Shown here: piece after piece, positions 29,315 to 38,729 of the stretch | Layout of the letters: each line of letters starts with the position of its first letter | Position numbering within the stretch: position 1 is the first letter of the stretch | NCBI GenBank assembly: GCA_947631865.1 | Contig: CANRNF010000002.1 | Coordinates: 1 to 64,000 of the forward strand | Source: an uncultured Oscillospiraceae bacterium | GTDB taxonomy: Bacteria; Bacillota; Clostridia; Oscillospirales; Oscillospiraceae | DNA: 64,000 nt | Reading direction: 5' to 3' | Position numbers and translations under genes: made by a program | Notes under the pieces: generated by a model | Database searches by the model: none | The model's input: only the letters and a program-made list of their open reading frames with translations | What the model was told of the DNA's origin: nothing

Positions 29315-32300
29315 ATGAAGCTTCGGAAGGTATTGGCATTCATCCTGGCGGCGGCCATGCTGCTGGGACTATGCACGGGCTGCGGAAAAAAGCCCGAGGA
29401 GATGTATGACGAGGCCATGGAGGCCATAGACAGCGGCGACGCCGCCAAAGGCGAGGAGCTGCTGACCAAGGCGGCGGAGAAGGACTATGTCCCCGCCAGC
29501 GCCAAGCTGGGCTATATGTATGCCAGCGGCGACGGCGTGGAGAAGGACCTGGCCAAGGCCGCGGAGATGTACCAGAAGGCCGCGGACGGCGGCGACGGCA
29601 AGAGCATGCTCTACCTGGGCACCATGTACCTCGCGGGCGATGGCGTGGAGAAAGACGAGGCCAAGGCCTTTGAGCTGCTCACCCAGGCGGCGGAGCTGGT
29701 CCCCGAAGCCTATTTGAACCTGGGCATGGCTTACCACTTCGGTGTGGGCACGGAGAAGGACTACGCCAAGGCCGTAGAGTGCTGGACCAAGGGCTTGGAG
29801 GAATGCGAGGAGGGACACCACACGACCTGGTGCGCCGCCAGCTTGGCCGAGTGCTATTACTACGGCATGGGCACGGAGCAGAGCTTTGAAAAGGCCTTTG
29901 AACTGTTTTCCCAGACCGCGGAGGATGGCTACGCCCATTCCCAGCAGTATATGGGCCGGTTCTCTCAGTTCGGCTACGGTGTGGTGGACATAGACTATAC
30001 CCAGGCGGCGGAGTGGTACCAGAAGGCCGCGGATGGCGGCGACGCGGGCGGCATGATATTCCTGGGCGACCTTTATGCGGCCGGCCAGGGTGTGGAAAAA
30101 GACGAGGCGAAGGCCGATGAGCTGTACGGCCAGGCGCTTAAGACGCTCACCGAGGCCGGCGAGGACGCGCGGTATGACAGCGGATACTTCCTCCTGGGCT
30201 ACATCTACAAAAACGGCCTGGGCGTGGAAGAAGACGCCGACAAGGCCCTGGAGTACTTCACTGCCTCTGCGGATATGGGCGACCCGGACGGCATGTTCGA
30301 CCTGGCCCGGTGCCATTACGACGCGGGCGAATACGACGAGGCCCTGGAGCTTTTCACCGAATGCGCGGATATGAACATGCCCGAGGCCATGGTGCAGCTT
30401 GGCTATATGTACGCCGCAGGCCAGGGCGTGGAGCTTGATTACGCCAAAGCTCTGGACCTTTTTGAGCAGGCCGAGGCCCTGGACGACCCCTACGTGTGCT
30501 TCTACCTGGCCGACATGTACATGTACGGTCTGGCCGTGGAGGAGGACTATGTCAAGGCACGGGAGTACTATGAGCAGGTCCTGACCATCCCCGAGACAGG
30601 CGACTTCGCCCTGGGCTACGCCGCGGAGAACGACGGCTGGTTCTATGAGTACGGCACGGGCGTGGAGCAGGATCAGGCCAAGGCCGAAGAGCTCTACGCT
30701 CAGGCTTTCGAAGCCGCCTCGGAGGACGAGGACTACAGCTACAACGCGCTGGTGCTGGGCTACCTTTACATGACCGGGGAGGGCGTGGAGCAGGACTATG
30801 AAAAGGCCCTGGAATACTTCACCGCCGCGGCGGAGGACGATATCTTCGAGGCCGAGTGCCAGGCAGGCGCGATATATCTCATGGGTCTCGGCACGGAGCA
30901 GGACGAGGCCAAGGGCCTGGAGATGCTGGAGGACGCGGCGGAGCGCGGCGTGCCCGAGGCTTATTACTATCTGGGCACCGCCTATGCGGACGGCGACGGC
31001 GTGGAGCGGGACTACGCCAAGGCCCGGGAGCTCCTGGAACAGGGCGAGGCCTTGGGCGTCGCCGACGTCTGCTACTATCTGGCCGACATGTATATGTATG
31101 GCCTGGGCGTGGAGGAGGACTATGTCAAGGCGCGGGAGTACTACGAGCAGTCCATGATCCGCGCCCAGGGCGACGACGCGACTGTGGGCTACGCCGCGGA
31201 GAACGACGGCTGGTTCTATGAGTACGGCATGGGCGTGGAGATGGACAAGGCCAAGGCCTTCGAGCTCTACACCCAGTCGGCGGAGCTGGGCTATGTGGAC
31301 GGCCAGACCTCCCTGGGCCGGTTCTATGACTACGGCTACGGCGTGGTGGACGTAGACGACGCCAAGGCGGCGGAGCTCTATGCCCAGGCCGCGGACCAGG
31401 GCGACGCCGAGGCCATGCTGTACCTGGCCTGGCTCTATGACTTCGGTCAGGGCGTGGAGCAGGATCAGGCCAAGGCCGAAGAGCTCTATGCCCAGGCTTT
31501 CGAGGCCGCCTCGGAAAACGAGGACTACAGCTACGACCAGCTGGTGCTGGGCTACCTTTATCTGGACGGCACCGGCGTGGAGCAGGACTATGCCAAGGCC
31601 CTGGAATACTTCACCGCCGCGGCGGAGGACGACATCTTCGAGGCCGCGTGCGAGGCGGGCACCCTGTATCTCGTGGGTCACGGCACAGAGAAGGACGAGG
31701 CAAAGGGCATTGAGTTGCTCCAGGACGCGGCAGAACACGGCGTGCCAGAGGCCATGTGCGGTCTGGGCTACGCCTATGCCTATGGCGATGGCGTGGAGCG
31801 GGATGACGCCCAGGCGGTCCAGTGGCTCGAAAAGGCCGCGGACATGGGAAATGCCAACGCCATGAACCAGCTTGGCTATATGTACGCCAACGGCGAGGGC
31901 GTGGAGCAGGACTGCGATAAGGCCCTGGAGATATTCACCCAGGTGGCGGCGTCGGACGCGTCCGATTATGACAGAGGCTATGCGCTGTACTGCCTGGGCT
32001 ATATGTACGGACACGGCCTGGGCGTGGAGGAGGACGACGCCAAGGCCGTAGAGTATTACACCCAGGCGGCGGAGCTGGGCGATACGTCGGCCGTGGGCGA
32101 GCTGGGCGACGCCTATGCCCGCGGCAAGGGCGTGGAGCAGGACGGCGAGGAGGCCCTGAAGTGGTACGGCCAGGCCGCGGAGGCCGGTGACCCCGACGGC
32201 CTGGACTGCATGGGCGACATGTATTTCTGGGGCGACGGCGTGGACGTGGACAAGGCCAAAGCCTTCGACTACTACACCCAGGCCGCGGAGATGGGCGACC

Positions 32301-35026
32301 AGGACGCCCAGTTCCAGATGGGCCGGTTCTATGAAAACGGCTACGGCGTGGTGGACAAGGACACGACCCAGGCGGCGGCGTGGTACGAAAAGTCCGCCGG
32401 ACAGGAGGATGCGGAGGGCATGCTGGCCCTGGCGCGGCTCTATATGGACGGCCGCGGCGTGGAGAAGGACGAAGCCAAGGCCGAGGAGATCATAAAGAGC
32501 CTGGTGGAGGACCTCACGGAGAAGGAGGAGACCGACACCCTCGCCCCCACGGAGAAGCGGGTGCTGGCCACCCTTTACGCCCACGGCGGTGTCCTTGACA
32601 AGGACGAGGAAAAGGCCGCGGCCCTCTATGCCGAGGCGGCAGAGGCCGGCAATTACGAGGCGGTGGCCGCCCTGGCCTATGCGTATCGGCACGGCGTGGG
32701 CGTAGAGGAGGACGCCGCCAAAGCGGCGGAACTCTATGCCCAGGCGGCGGAGCACGGGGTCGACAGGGCCATGCTTCTGTTGGGCAACATGTATTACTGG
32801 GGCGAAGGGGTGGACCAGGACTACGGCAAGGCCCTGGAGTTCTACACCCAGGCGGCGGAACTGGACAACGCCGAAGCCCAGAATGAACTGGGCACCATGT
32901 ATTACAACGGCGACGGTGTGGACCAGGACTATGAAAAGGCCCTGGCGTATTTCGAGTGCGCCGCGGATGAGAACAACGAAGACGAGATAAGATCCCGCGC
33001 GCTGTTCGATGCCGCCTATTTCTATCACTTCGGCCTGGGCACGGAAAAGGATATGGATAAGGCCGTGGAACTCTATGCCCAAGCGGCGGAACTGGGCGAC
33101 GACTCCGCCGCGTACAACCTGGGCAGACTGTATGAAGACGGCGAGGAAGTGGAAAAGGACCCTGCCAAGGCCCTGCGATACTTTACCCAGTCGGCGGAGG
33201 CGGGCGACGCCCACGCCATGCGGAAGGTGGGCGACGCCTACATGTTCGCCGACGGCGCGGAGCTTGACAGGGCCAAAGCCCTGGAGTGGTACGAAAAGGC
33301 CGCGGACGCGGGCGGCGAGACCGGCCCGTACATGATCGGCTACTTCTATGAAAACGGCTACGGCGTGGTGGACATCGACCTGGCCAAGGCGGTCGAGTGG
33401 TACGAAAAGGCGGCGGAGAACGACCAGCCGGAGGCCATGTACAATCTGGCCAGATGCTATGCGCAGGGCCTGGGCGTGGAGCAGGACGAGGCCAAGGCCC
33501 AGGAGCTCTACGAGAGCCTGGCGGAGCAGCTCACCGCCGTAGACGAGGAGGAGCTCTCCGGCCGGGAGGCGCGTGTTCTCGCCTGCCTCTATGAACTGGG
33601 CCAGGGCGTGGAGAAGGACGAGGCCAAGTCCGCGGAGCTCATGGCCGCCGCCGCGGAAATGGATGACTGGCGGGCCGTGGACTATCTTGGCCAGTTCTAT
33701 TACTACGCCATCGGCGTGGAGCAGGACAAGGCAAAGGCCGCGGAACTCTACACCCGGGCGGCGGAGCACGGCGTGCCCGGGGCGATGTACAATCTGGGCA
33801 CGATGTATCTCGCCGGCGACGGCGTGAGCCAAGACTACGCCCAGGCGCTGGCGTGGTTTGAAAAGGCGGCGGAGCAGCAGTTCCCCAACGCCTGTTACGC
33901 CCTGGGCTATATGTATGAGTTTGGCATCGGCGTGGAGCAGGACTACGACAAGGCCCTGGAATATTACGAAAAGGCGGCGGACCTGGGCGACGCCTACGCC
34001 ATGGGCCAGCTGGGCTATATGTACCACGTGGGCCACGGCGTGGAGGCGGACCTGGCCAAGGCCGCGGAGTATTACGGCAAAGCCCTCGCCACAGGGGAGG
34101 GCAGCTCGATAGCGGCGTCCAACCTGGCCGGGATGTATCTCTATGGCGACGGCGTGGAGGTGGACAAGGACAGAGCCTTCGAGCTCTATAACCAGGCGCT
34201 GGAGAAGGACGAAGGGAACACCTCGGCCCTGGAGGCCATGGGGGAGTTCTACCTGTACGGCGAGGGCTCGGTGGAGCAGGACCTGGCCCAGGCGGCGGAG
34301 TTCTTTGAAAAGGCCGGAGCGGACGACGTGGAGGCTGCCTACTACCTGGCGAATCTCTATGAGCTGGGCTACGGCGTGGAGAAGGACGAGGCCAAGGCGG
34401 AGGAGATGTTTGCGGACCTGGCCGGCCGGCTCACGAAGGAGGAGGACCCGGACTCCGCCGAGCAGCGCATCCTGGCCTATCTCTATAAGTACGGCAAGGG
34501 CGTGGAGAAGGACGAGGCCAAGGCGGTGGAGCTGCTTTCCGCCGCCGTGGAGGATGACAACTACCAGGCGGCCGACTCTCTGGCGCGGTGCTATCACGAC
34601 GGCGTGGGCGTGGAGAAGGATGAGGCCAAGGCGGTGGAGCTCTATGCGCTGGCCGCAGAGCATGGCGTCGCGTCTGCCGCCGGCGACCTGGGGGATATGT
34701 ATTATCAGGGCGACGGCGTGGCCCAGGACTGCGAAGAGGCGGCCAAGTGGCTCCAGCTGGGCGCGGACATGGGCGACGCCTACTGCCAGGGCTACCTGGG
34801 GTATCTGTATCTGGAAGGCGACGGCGTGGAACAGGACTACGGCGAGGCCCTCCGGCTCTTTGAGGAGGCCATGGACGAGGACGACGAGTCCCTGTACGCC
34901 CTGGGCACGATCTATGAAAACGGCCTGGGCGTGGAGCCGGATATGGATAAGGCCATGGACTATTACACGCAGGCCGCGGACAGGGGCGTGGAGACCGCCG
35001 TCCAGCGGCTGGCAGAAGCGAAGTGA
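29315..35026 (+). CDS. Giant Sel1-like-repeat lipoprotein (~1,903 aa)
   Basis: Lipobox LGLCTGC; continuous repeats of ALGxMYxxGDGVEKDxxKAxEwYxKAAexGD. Confidence 0.93.
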   Translation: MKLRKVLAFILAAAMLLGLCTGCGKKPEEMYDEAMEAIDSGDAAKGEELLTKAAEKDYVPASAKLGYMYASGDGVEKDLAKAAEMYQKAADGGDGKSMLYLGTMYLAGDGVEKDEAKAFELLTQAAELVPEAYLNLGMAYHFGVGTEKDYAKAVECWTKGLEECEEGHHTTWCAASLAECYYYGMGTEQSFEKAFELFSQTAEDGYAHSQQYMGRFSQFGYGVVDIDYTQAAEWYQKAADGGDAGGMIFLGDLYAAGQGVEKDEAKADELYGQALKTLTEAGEDARYDSGYFLLGYIYKNGLGVEEDADKALEYFTASADMGDPDGMFDLARCHYDAGEYDEALELFTECADMNMPEAMVQLGYMYAAGQGVELDYAKALDLFEQAEALDDPYVCFYLADMYMYGLAVEEDYVKAREYYEQVLTIPETGDFALGYAAENDGWFYEYGTGVEQDQAKAEELYAQAFEAASEDEDYSYNALVLGYLYMTGEGVEQDYEKALEYFTAAAEDDIFEAECQAGAIYLMGLGTEQDEAKGLEMLEDAAERGVPEAYYYLGTAYADGDGVERDYAKARELLEQGEALGVADVCYYLADMYMYGLGVEEDYVKAREYYEQSMIRAQGDDATVGYAAENDGWFYEYGMGVEMDKAKAFELYTQSAELGYVDGQTSLGRFYDYGYGVVDVDDAKAAELYAQAADQGDAEAMLYLAWLYDFGQGVEQDQAKAEELYAQAFEAASENEDYSYDQLVLGYLYLDGTGVEQDYAKALEYFTAAAEDDIFEAACEAGTLYLVGHGTEKDEAKGIELLQDAAEHGVPEAMCGLGYAYAYGDGVERDDAQAVQWLEKAADMGNANAMNQLGYMYANGEGVEQDCDKALEIFTQVAASDASDYDRGYALYCLGYMYGHGLGVEEDDAKAVEYYTQAAELGDTSAVGELGDAYARGKGVEQDGEEALKWYGQAAEAGDPDGLDCMGDMYFWGDGVDVDKAKAFDYYTQAAEMGDQDAQFQMGRFYENGYGVVDKDTTQAAAWYEKSAGQEDAEGMLALARLYMDGRGVEKDEAKAEEIIKSLVEDLTEKEETDTLAPTEKRVLATLYAHGGVLDKDEEKAAALYAEAAEAGNYEAVAALAYAYRHGVGVEEDAAKAAELYAQAAEHGVDRAMLLLGNMYYWGEGVDQDYGKALEFYTQAAELDNAEAQNELGTMYYNGDGVDQDYEKALAYFECAADENNEDEIRSRALFDAAYFYHFGLGTEKDMDKAVELYAQAAELGDDSAAYNLGRLYEDGEEVEKDPAKALRYFTQSAEAGDAHAMRKVGDAYMFADGAELDRAKALEWYEKAADAGGETGPYMIGYFYENGYGVVDIDLAKAVEWYEKAAENDQPEAMYNLARCYAQGLGVEQDEAKAQELYESLAEQLTAVDEEELSGREARVLACLYELGQGVEKDEAKSAELMAAAAEMDDWRAVDYLGQFYYYAIGVEQDKAKAAELYTRAAEHGVPGAMYNLGTMYLAGDGVSQDYAQALAWFEKAAEQQFPNACYALGYMYEFGIGVEQDYDKALEYYEKAADLGDAYAMGQLGYMYHVGHGVEADLAKAAEYYGKALATGEGSSIAASNLAGMYLYGDGVEVDKDRAFELYNQALEKDEGNTSALEAMGEFYLYGEGSVEQDLAQAAEFFEKAGADDVEAAYYLANLYELGYGVEKDEAKAEEMFADLAGRLTKEEDPDSAEQRILAYLYKYGKGVEKDEAKAVELLSAAVEDDNYQAADSLARCYHDGVGVEKDEAKAVELYALAAEHGVASAAGDLGDMYYQGDGVAQDCEEAAKWLQLGADMGDAYCQGYLGYLYLEGDGVEQDYGEALRLFEEAMDEDDESLYALGTIYENGLGVEPDMDKAMDYYTQAADRGVETAVQRLAEAK

Positions 35027-35078
35027 TGCTTTTTCCGGCCCATTGACCCTTATGTTTCTGCATTCAGACCATTCAGTT

Positions 35079-35118
35079 TAAGACCTCCCTGCCGCAGACG
35101 CGGCAGGGAGGTTTTTCG
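35079..35118 (+). terminator. Rho-independent terminator
   Basis: aagacctccctgccgcagacgcggcagggaggttttt. Confidence 0.9.
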
Positions 35119-35144
35119 GTTTTCGGGGGCCTTTTTTTCCGGCC

Positions 35145-35219
35145 GAGGATGCAATTCGAGTCGTGATTTTGTCGATTCGAGACAAACCGGTTGACAACTG
35201 GCCCGGAGCGTTCGATATT
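35145..35219 (+). promoter_or_regulatory. Shared promoter/operator cassette P3
   Basis: TTGTCGATTCGAGACAA, TTGACA (35191)-17 bp(CCCGGA)-GATATT. Confidence 0.87.
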
Positions 35220-35227
35220 GTAACAGA

Positions 35228-35662
35228 GTGAACAGGACGATCAATCTCGTGGCGGAAAAAACCACGGAAAAGGCGCTGCAGGTGACCGTGGAACGATCCT
35301 GCCAGGAAATGGGCATCGATCTGGAGGATTTTTCCGTCTACCCCAACACCGATGTGATGTCCAACCGATACGACTTCCTCATTGAACCGATGCACGAGAT
35401 CACGAAATTCGATATGGCAGCGCTGAAGGAAAGCATCTATAAGAATCTCTGTGAGGCGAACGTCAGGATCGTGTAATCCTTCGACGAGCACAAACTGGAT
35501 AAACCGGAGGTGTTCTTCCTGCAGCCGGAGACCTCTTTGCTTTACCACGATATGATGGTGTACCAGGGAGCGTCCATGAACCAGCTCAAGCCGGTGCGCG
35601 TCATCCTGAACGAGCGGCAGAGGAAATTCTTCTTTGGTCTTCTGCAGAAAATGGACGAATAA
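35228..35662 (+). pseudogene. C-terminal remnant of a GH3 (auxin-responsive-promoter-like) acyl-adenylating family gene with one in-frame TAA
   Basis: INLVAEKTTEKALQ...FSVYPNTDVMSNRYDFLIEP...NVRIV*SFDEHKL..FFLQPETSLLYHDMMVYQGASMNQLKPVRVI..FFFGLLQ; same frame before and after TAA 35474-35476. Confidence 0.7.
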
Positions 35663-35740
35663 GACGATCGCTTTTTACAGCGGCAAAGGACGCGAAGGAA
35701 AAAGCCATAACGTAAACGTTTTTTAAGCGGGGTAAGAAAC

Positions 35741-36833
35741 ATGAGCCTGATCGAACTGAAAAACATCACGAAGGACTTCGGCGCCACGCGGGTGCTGGAA
35801 AACGTGACCATGACTGTGGACAAGGGCGACGTGGTGGCCGTGGTGGGCAACTCCGGCTGCGGCAAGACCACGCTTTTGCGGTGCATGAACCTGCTGGAAC
35901 GGCCCACAGCCGGGCAGGTGTTCATCGACGGGGAGGAACTGACGGCCAAGGGCGCGGACGTGGACCGCATCCGCCGGGCGCATGGGCATGGTATATCAGC
36001 ACTTTAACCTCTTCTCCCACCTGTCCGTGATGGAGAACGTGACCATGGCGCCCCGCCTCGTGAACCACATGCCGGCGGACGAGGCGAAGGAGCTGGGCAT
36101 GCGGTATCTGCGCATGGTGGGCATGCAGGAGCGGGCGGACCGGCCCATCGGCCAGCTCTCCGGCGGCCAGAAACAGCGGGTGGCCATCGCCCGGTGCCTG
36201 GCCATGGAGCCGGAGGTGGTGCTCTTCGACGAGCCCACCAGCGCCCTTGACCCCACCATGGTGGACGAGGTGCTGGCGGTGATCCGGAACCTGGTGAAAA
36301 ACGGCCTGACCTGCGTCATCGTGACCCACGAGATGGACTTTGCCCGGAGCGTGGCCAGCCGGGTGGTGTTCCTGGCGGACGGGGGCATCTACGAGCAGGC
36401 GAGCCCGGAGGAGTTCTTCAACGCCCCCAAGGGGGAGAAGACGAAGGCCTTCGTCCGGCGGGTGAAGCTGTTTACATACGAAAGCGCCCTGCATGACCTG
36501 GACCTGTACACCCTGCTGGCCCAGATGCGCACCTATTGCGGCCGGTACGGCTTCTCCAGGCGGGCGGCGACCCGTGTCCAGCTGGTGACGGAGGAGCTGG
36601 TCACCTTCCTGCAGGAGCTGGGCGGCGCCGGGAAGGTGGTCGTGCAGGTCAGCTACGAGGAGAAGACCGGGCGGAAGGAGTTCGTCCTGCGGGACACGGT
36701 CCCCGGCGGGAACCACCTGGAGGATACCCGGCTGGACGAGCTGAGCTCCACCATCGTGAGAAACTGCGCCGGCGAGATCCAGTACACCACGGAGAACGGC
36801 TACAACGTCCTGAGCCTGGATGTTCTGGAGTAA
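35741..36833 (+). pseudogene. Polar amino acid ABC transporter ATPase, +1 frameshift near 35980, with extra C-terminal domain
   Basis: Frame 1 GNSGCGKTTLLRCMNLLE..DRIRR then frame 3 MGMVYQHFNLFSHLSV..LSGGQKQRVAIARCLAMEP; cgccggGcgcatgggc has one extra G relative to DRIRRRMGMVYQ. Confidence 0.85.
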
Positions 36834-36836
36834 TTT

Positions 36837-36866
36837 CGACGGAACCGCTATTATACCCTCAAATAC
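36837..36866. repeat. Fragment of the 79-bp double-hairpin repeat
   Basis: ggaaccgctattataccctcaaatac resembles gccgctattatacctcgaaaatac at 2717. Confidence 0.6.
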
Positions 36867-36926
36867 ACGCATCGAAGGCCCCGTGGGCGTTTGAGATAAA
36901 ATTTTTACAAGAAGGAGAACAAAAAC

Positions 36927-37763
36927 ATGAAGAAACTGATCGCCCTTGCGCTGGCGCTGGTCATGGCGCTGGCTCTGACCGTCCCCGCCCTGGCGGCGGA
37001 GGAGAAACCTAAGATGAAGCTCGGTACGCTGGAAATGCTGTCGCGGACGGAAGATGAGAGGAATTCCCTTACCGACGAGGTAGAAAACTCTGAGGACAAC
37101 AAGTTCCCCCTGATGCAGCAGAATAACATACAGTACATCTGTTACAATACCCTTTCTGAGTTGCTGATGGCCCTGGACGCCGGATACGTTGATGTGGTCC
37201 AGGCAGATGAGCCTATGGTGCAGTACGTCATCTCCCGGAACGACGCCTACGCCGAGTTCCAAGCCGCGGTAGAGCATCAGATAGAGTACAGCATGCTCTT
37301 CCTGGAGGAGGACGGGTTGCTGTGCGACCAGTTCAGCGAGGCTATCAAGGCCATGAAGGACGACGGCACCCTGGACACTCTGGCCGCGGAATACATCGAC
37401 GGCGTGATCGCCGGCGAGGACCCGGAGGCCGTGGCGTTCCCCACCTTTGAGGGAGCGGACACCGTCACCGTGGCAGTGACCGGCGACGTGCCCCCCATGG
37501 ACTACGTGGACGACACCGGCCATGCCGCCGGCTTCAACACCGCCGTGCTGGCCGAGATCGCCCAGCGGCTGGAGCTGAACATCGAGCTCATCCAGGTGGA
37601 CTCCAGCGCCCGCTCCCTGGCCCTTTCCAGCGGCCGCGCCGACGTGGCCTTCTGGGTCCAAACCATTCTCACCTTTAATAAAAACGATGTCCCCGAGGGA
37701 ACGGTCGCCAGCGAGCCCTATTATGCCACTGAGCTCTGCGGCCTTACGCTGGCCGCCGAGTAA
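36927..37763 (+). CDS. Secreted solute-binding-like protein, paralog 1 (apparent permuted SBP_bac_3 order)
   Basis: Signal peptide MKKLIALALALVMALALTVPALAAEEKP; C-terminal VTVAVTGDVPPMDYVDDTGHAAGFNTAVLAEIAQRL. Confidence 0.85.
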   Translation: MKKLIALALALVMALALTVPALAAEEKPKMKLGTLEMLSRTEDERNSLTDEVENSEDNKFPLMQQNNIQYICYNTLSELLMALDAGYVDVVQADEPMVQYVISRNDAYAEFQAAVEHQIEYSMLFLEEDGLLCDQFSEAIKAMKDDGTLDTLAAEYIDGVIAGEDPEAVAFPTFEGADTVTVAVTGDVPPMDYVDDTGHAAGFNTAVLAEIAQRLELNIELIQVDSSARSLALSSGRADVAFWVQTILTFNKNDVPEGTVASEPYYATELCGLTLAAE

Positions 37764-37822
37764 CGAATCGGAGGCCCCAACGGGCTTTTGAGATAAAATT
37801 CATTCAAAAGGAGAAAAGAAAC

Positions 37823-38671
37823 ATGAAGAAACTGATCGCCCTTGCGCTGGCGCTGGTCATGGCGCTGGCTCTGACCGTCCCCGCCCTGGCGGCGGAGGAG
37901 AAGCCTTCGATGAAGGTCGGCATGCTGGAGCTGCTGGCCCAGTCGGAGCAGGAGATCAACGACATCGAGGATGAGTACAGTACCACCGACGAGGCGGAGG
38001 CCCCGCTCAAGGAGAACGACGTTTCGCTCGTCTATTATCACAGCCTGGCCGAGCTGCTGATGGCCCTGGACGCCGGGTATATCGATCTGGCCCAGGCGGA
38101 CGACCCCACGGTACAGTACGTCCTGTCCCGGAACGACGCATACGCCGAGAACCATCCCGCTCCCGAGATAGAGCAGGCGGTGGAATACAGCATGCTCTTC
38201 CTGGAGGAGGACGCCGAGCTCTGCGACAGCTTCAACGAGGCCATCACCGCCATGAAGGACGACGGCACCCTGGACGAGCTGGCCGCGGCACATATCGACG
38301 GCGTGATCGCCGGGGAGGACCCGGAGGCCGTGGCGTTCCCCTCCTTTGACGGCGCCGAGACCGTCACCGTGGCGGTGACCGGCGACGTGCCCCCCATGGA
38401 CTATGTGGACGATACCGGCCATGCCGCGGGCTTCAACACTGCTGTTCTGGCTGAGATCGCCCAGCGGCTGGAAGTGAACATTGAGCTCATCCAGGTGGAC
38501 AGCGGCGCCCGTGCCCTGGCCCTGGCCAGCGGCCGCGCGGACGTGGTCTTCTGGGCCCAGTCCTATACCGGTGAAGTCGCGATAGCGGATCTGGACATCC
38601 CCGAGGGCACGGTGGCCAGCGAGCCCTATTATACCACTGTGCTCTGCGGCCTCGTGCAGGGCGCTGAGTAA
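37823..38671 (+). CDS. Secreted solute-binding-like protein, paralog 2
   Basis: Tandem paralog of 36927; N-terminal ~100 aa near-identical to paralog 3. Confidence 0.87.
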   Translation: MKKLIALALALVMALALTVPALAAEEKPSMKVGMLELLAQSEQEINDIEDEYSTTDEAEAPLKENDVSLVYYHSLAELLMALDAGYIDLAQADDPTVQYVLSRNDAYAENHPAPEIEQAVEYSMLFLEEDAELCDSFNEAITAMKDDGTLDELAAAHIDGVIAGEDPEAVAFPSFDGAETVTVAVTGDVPPMDYVDDTGHAAGFNTAVLAEIAQRLEVNIELIQVDSGARALALASGRADVVFWAQSYTGEVAIADLDIPEGTVASEPYYTTVLCGLVQGAE

Positions 38672-38729
38672 CAAATCAGAGGCCCCCACGGGCTTTTGAG
38701 ATAAACACTATCAAAAGGAGAACAAAAGC

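Noticed and set aside
29369-34663. 1,764-aa antisense ORF opposite the Sel1 gene
   Set aside because: High-GC, periodic sense codons leave the antisense frame open; the sense strand has a lipobox, RBS and family motifs, while the antisense has no recognisable domain or start context.
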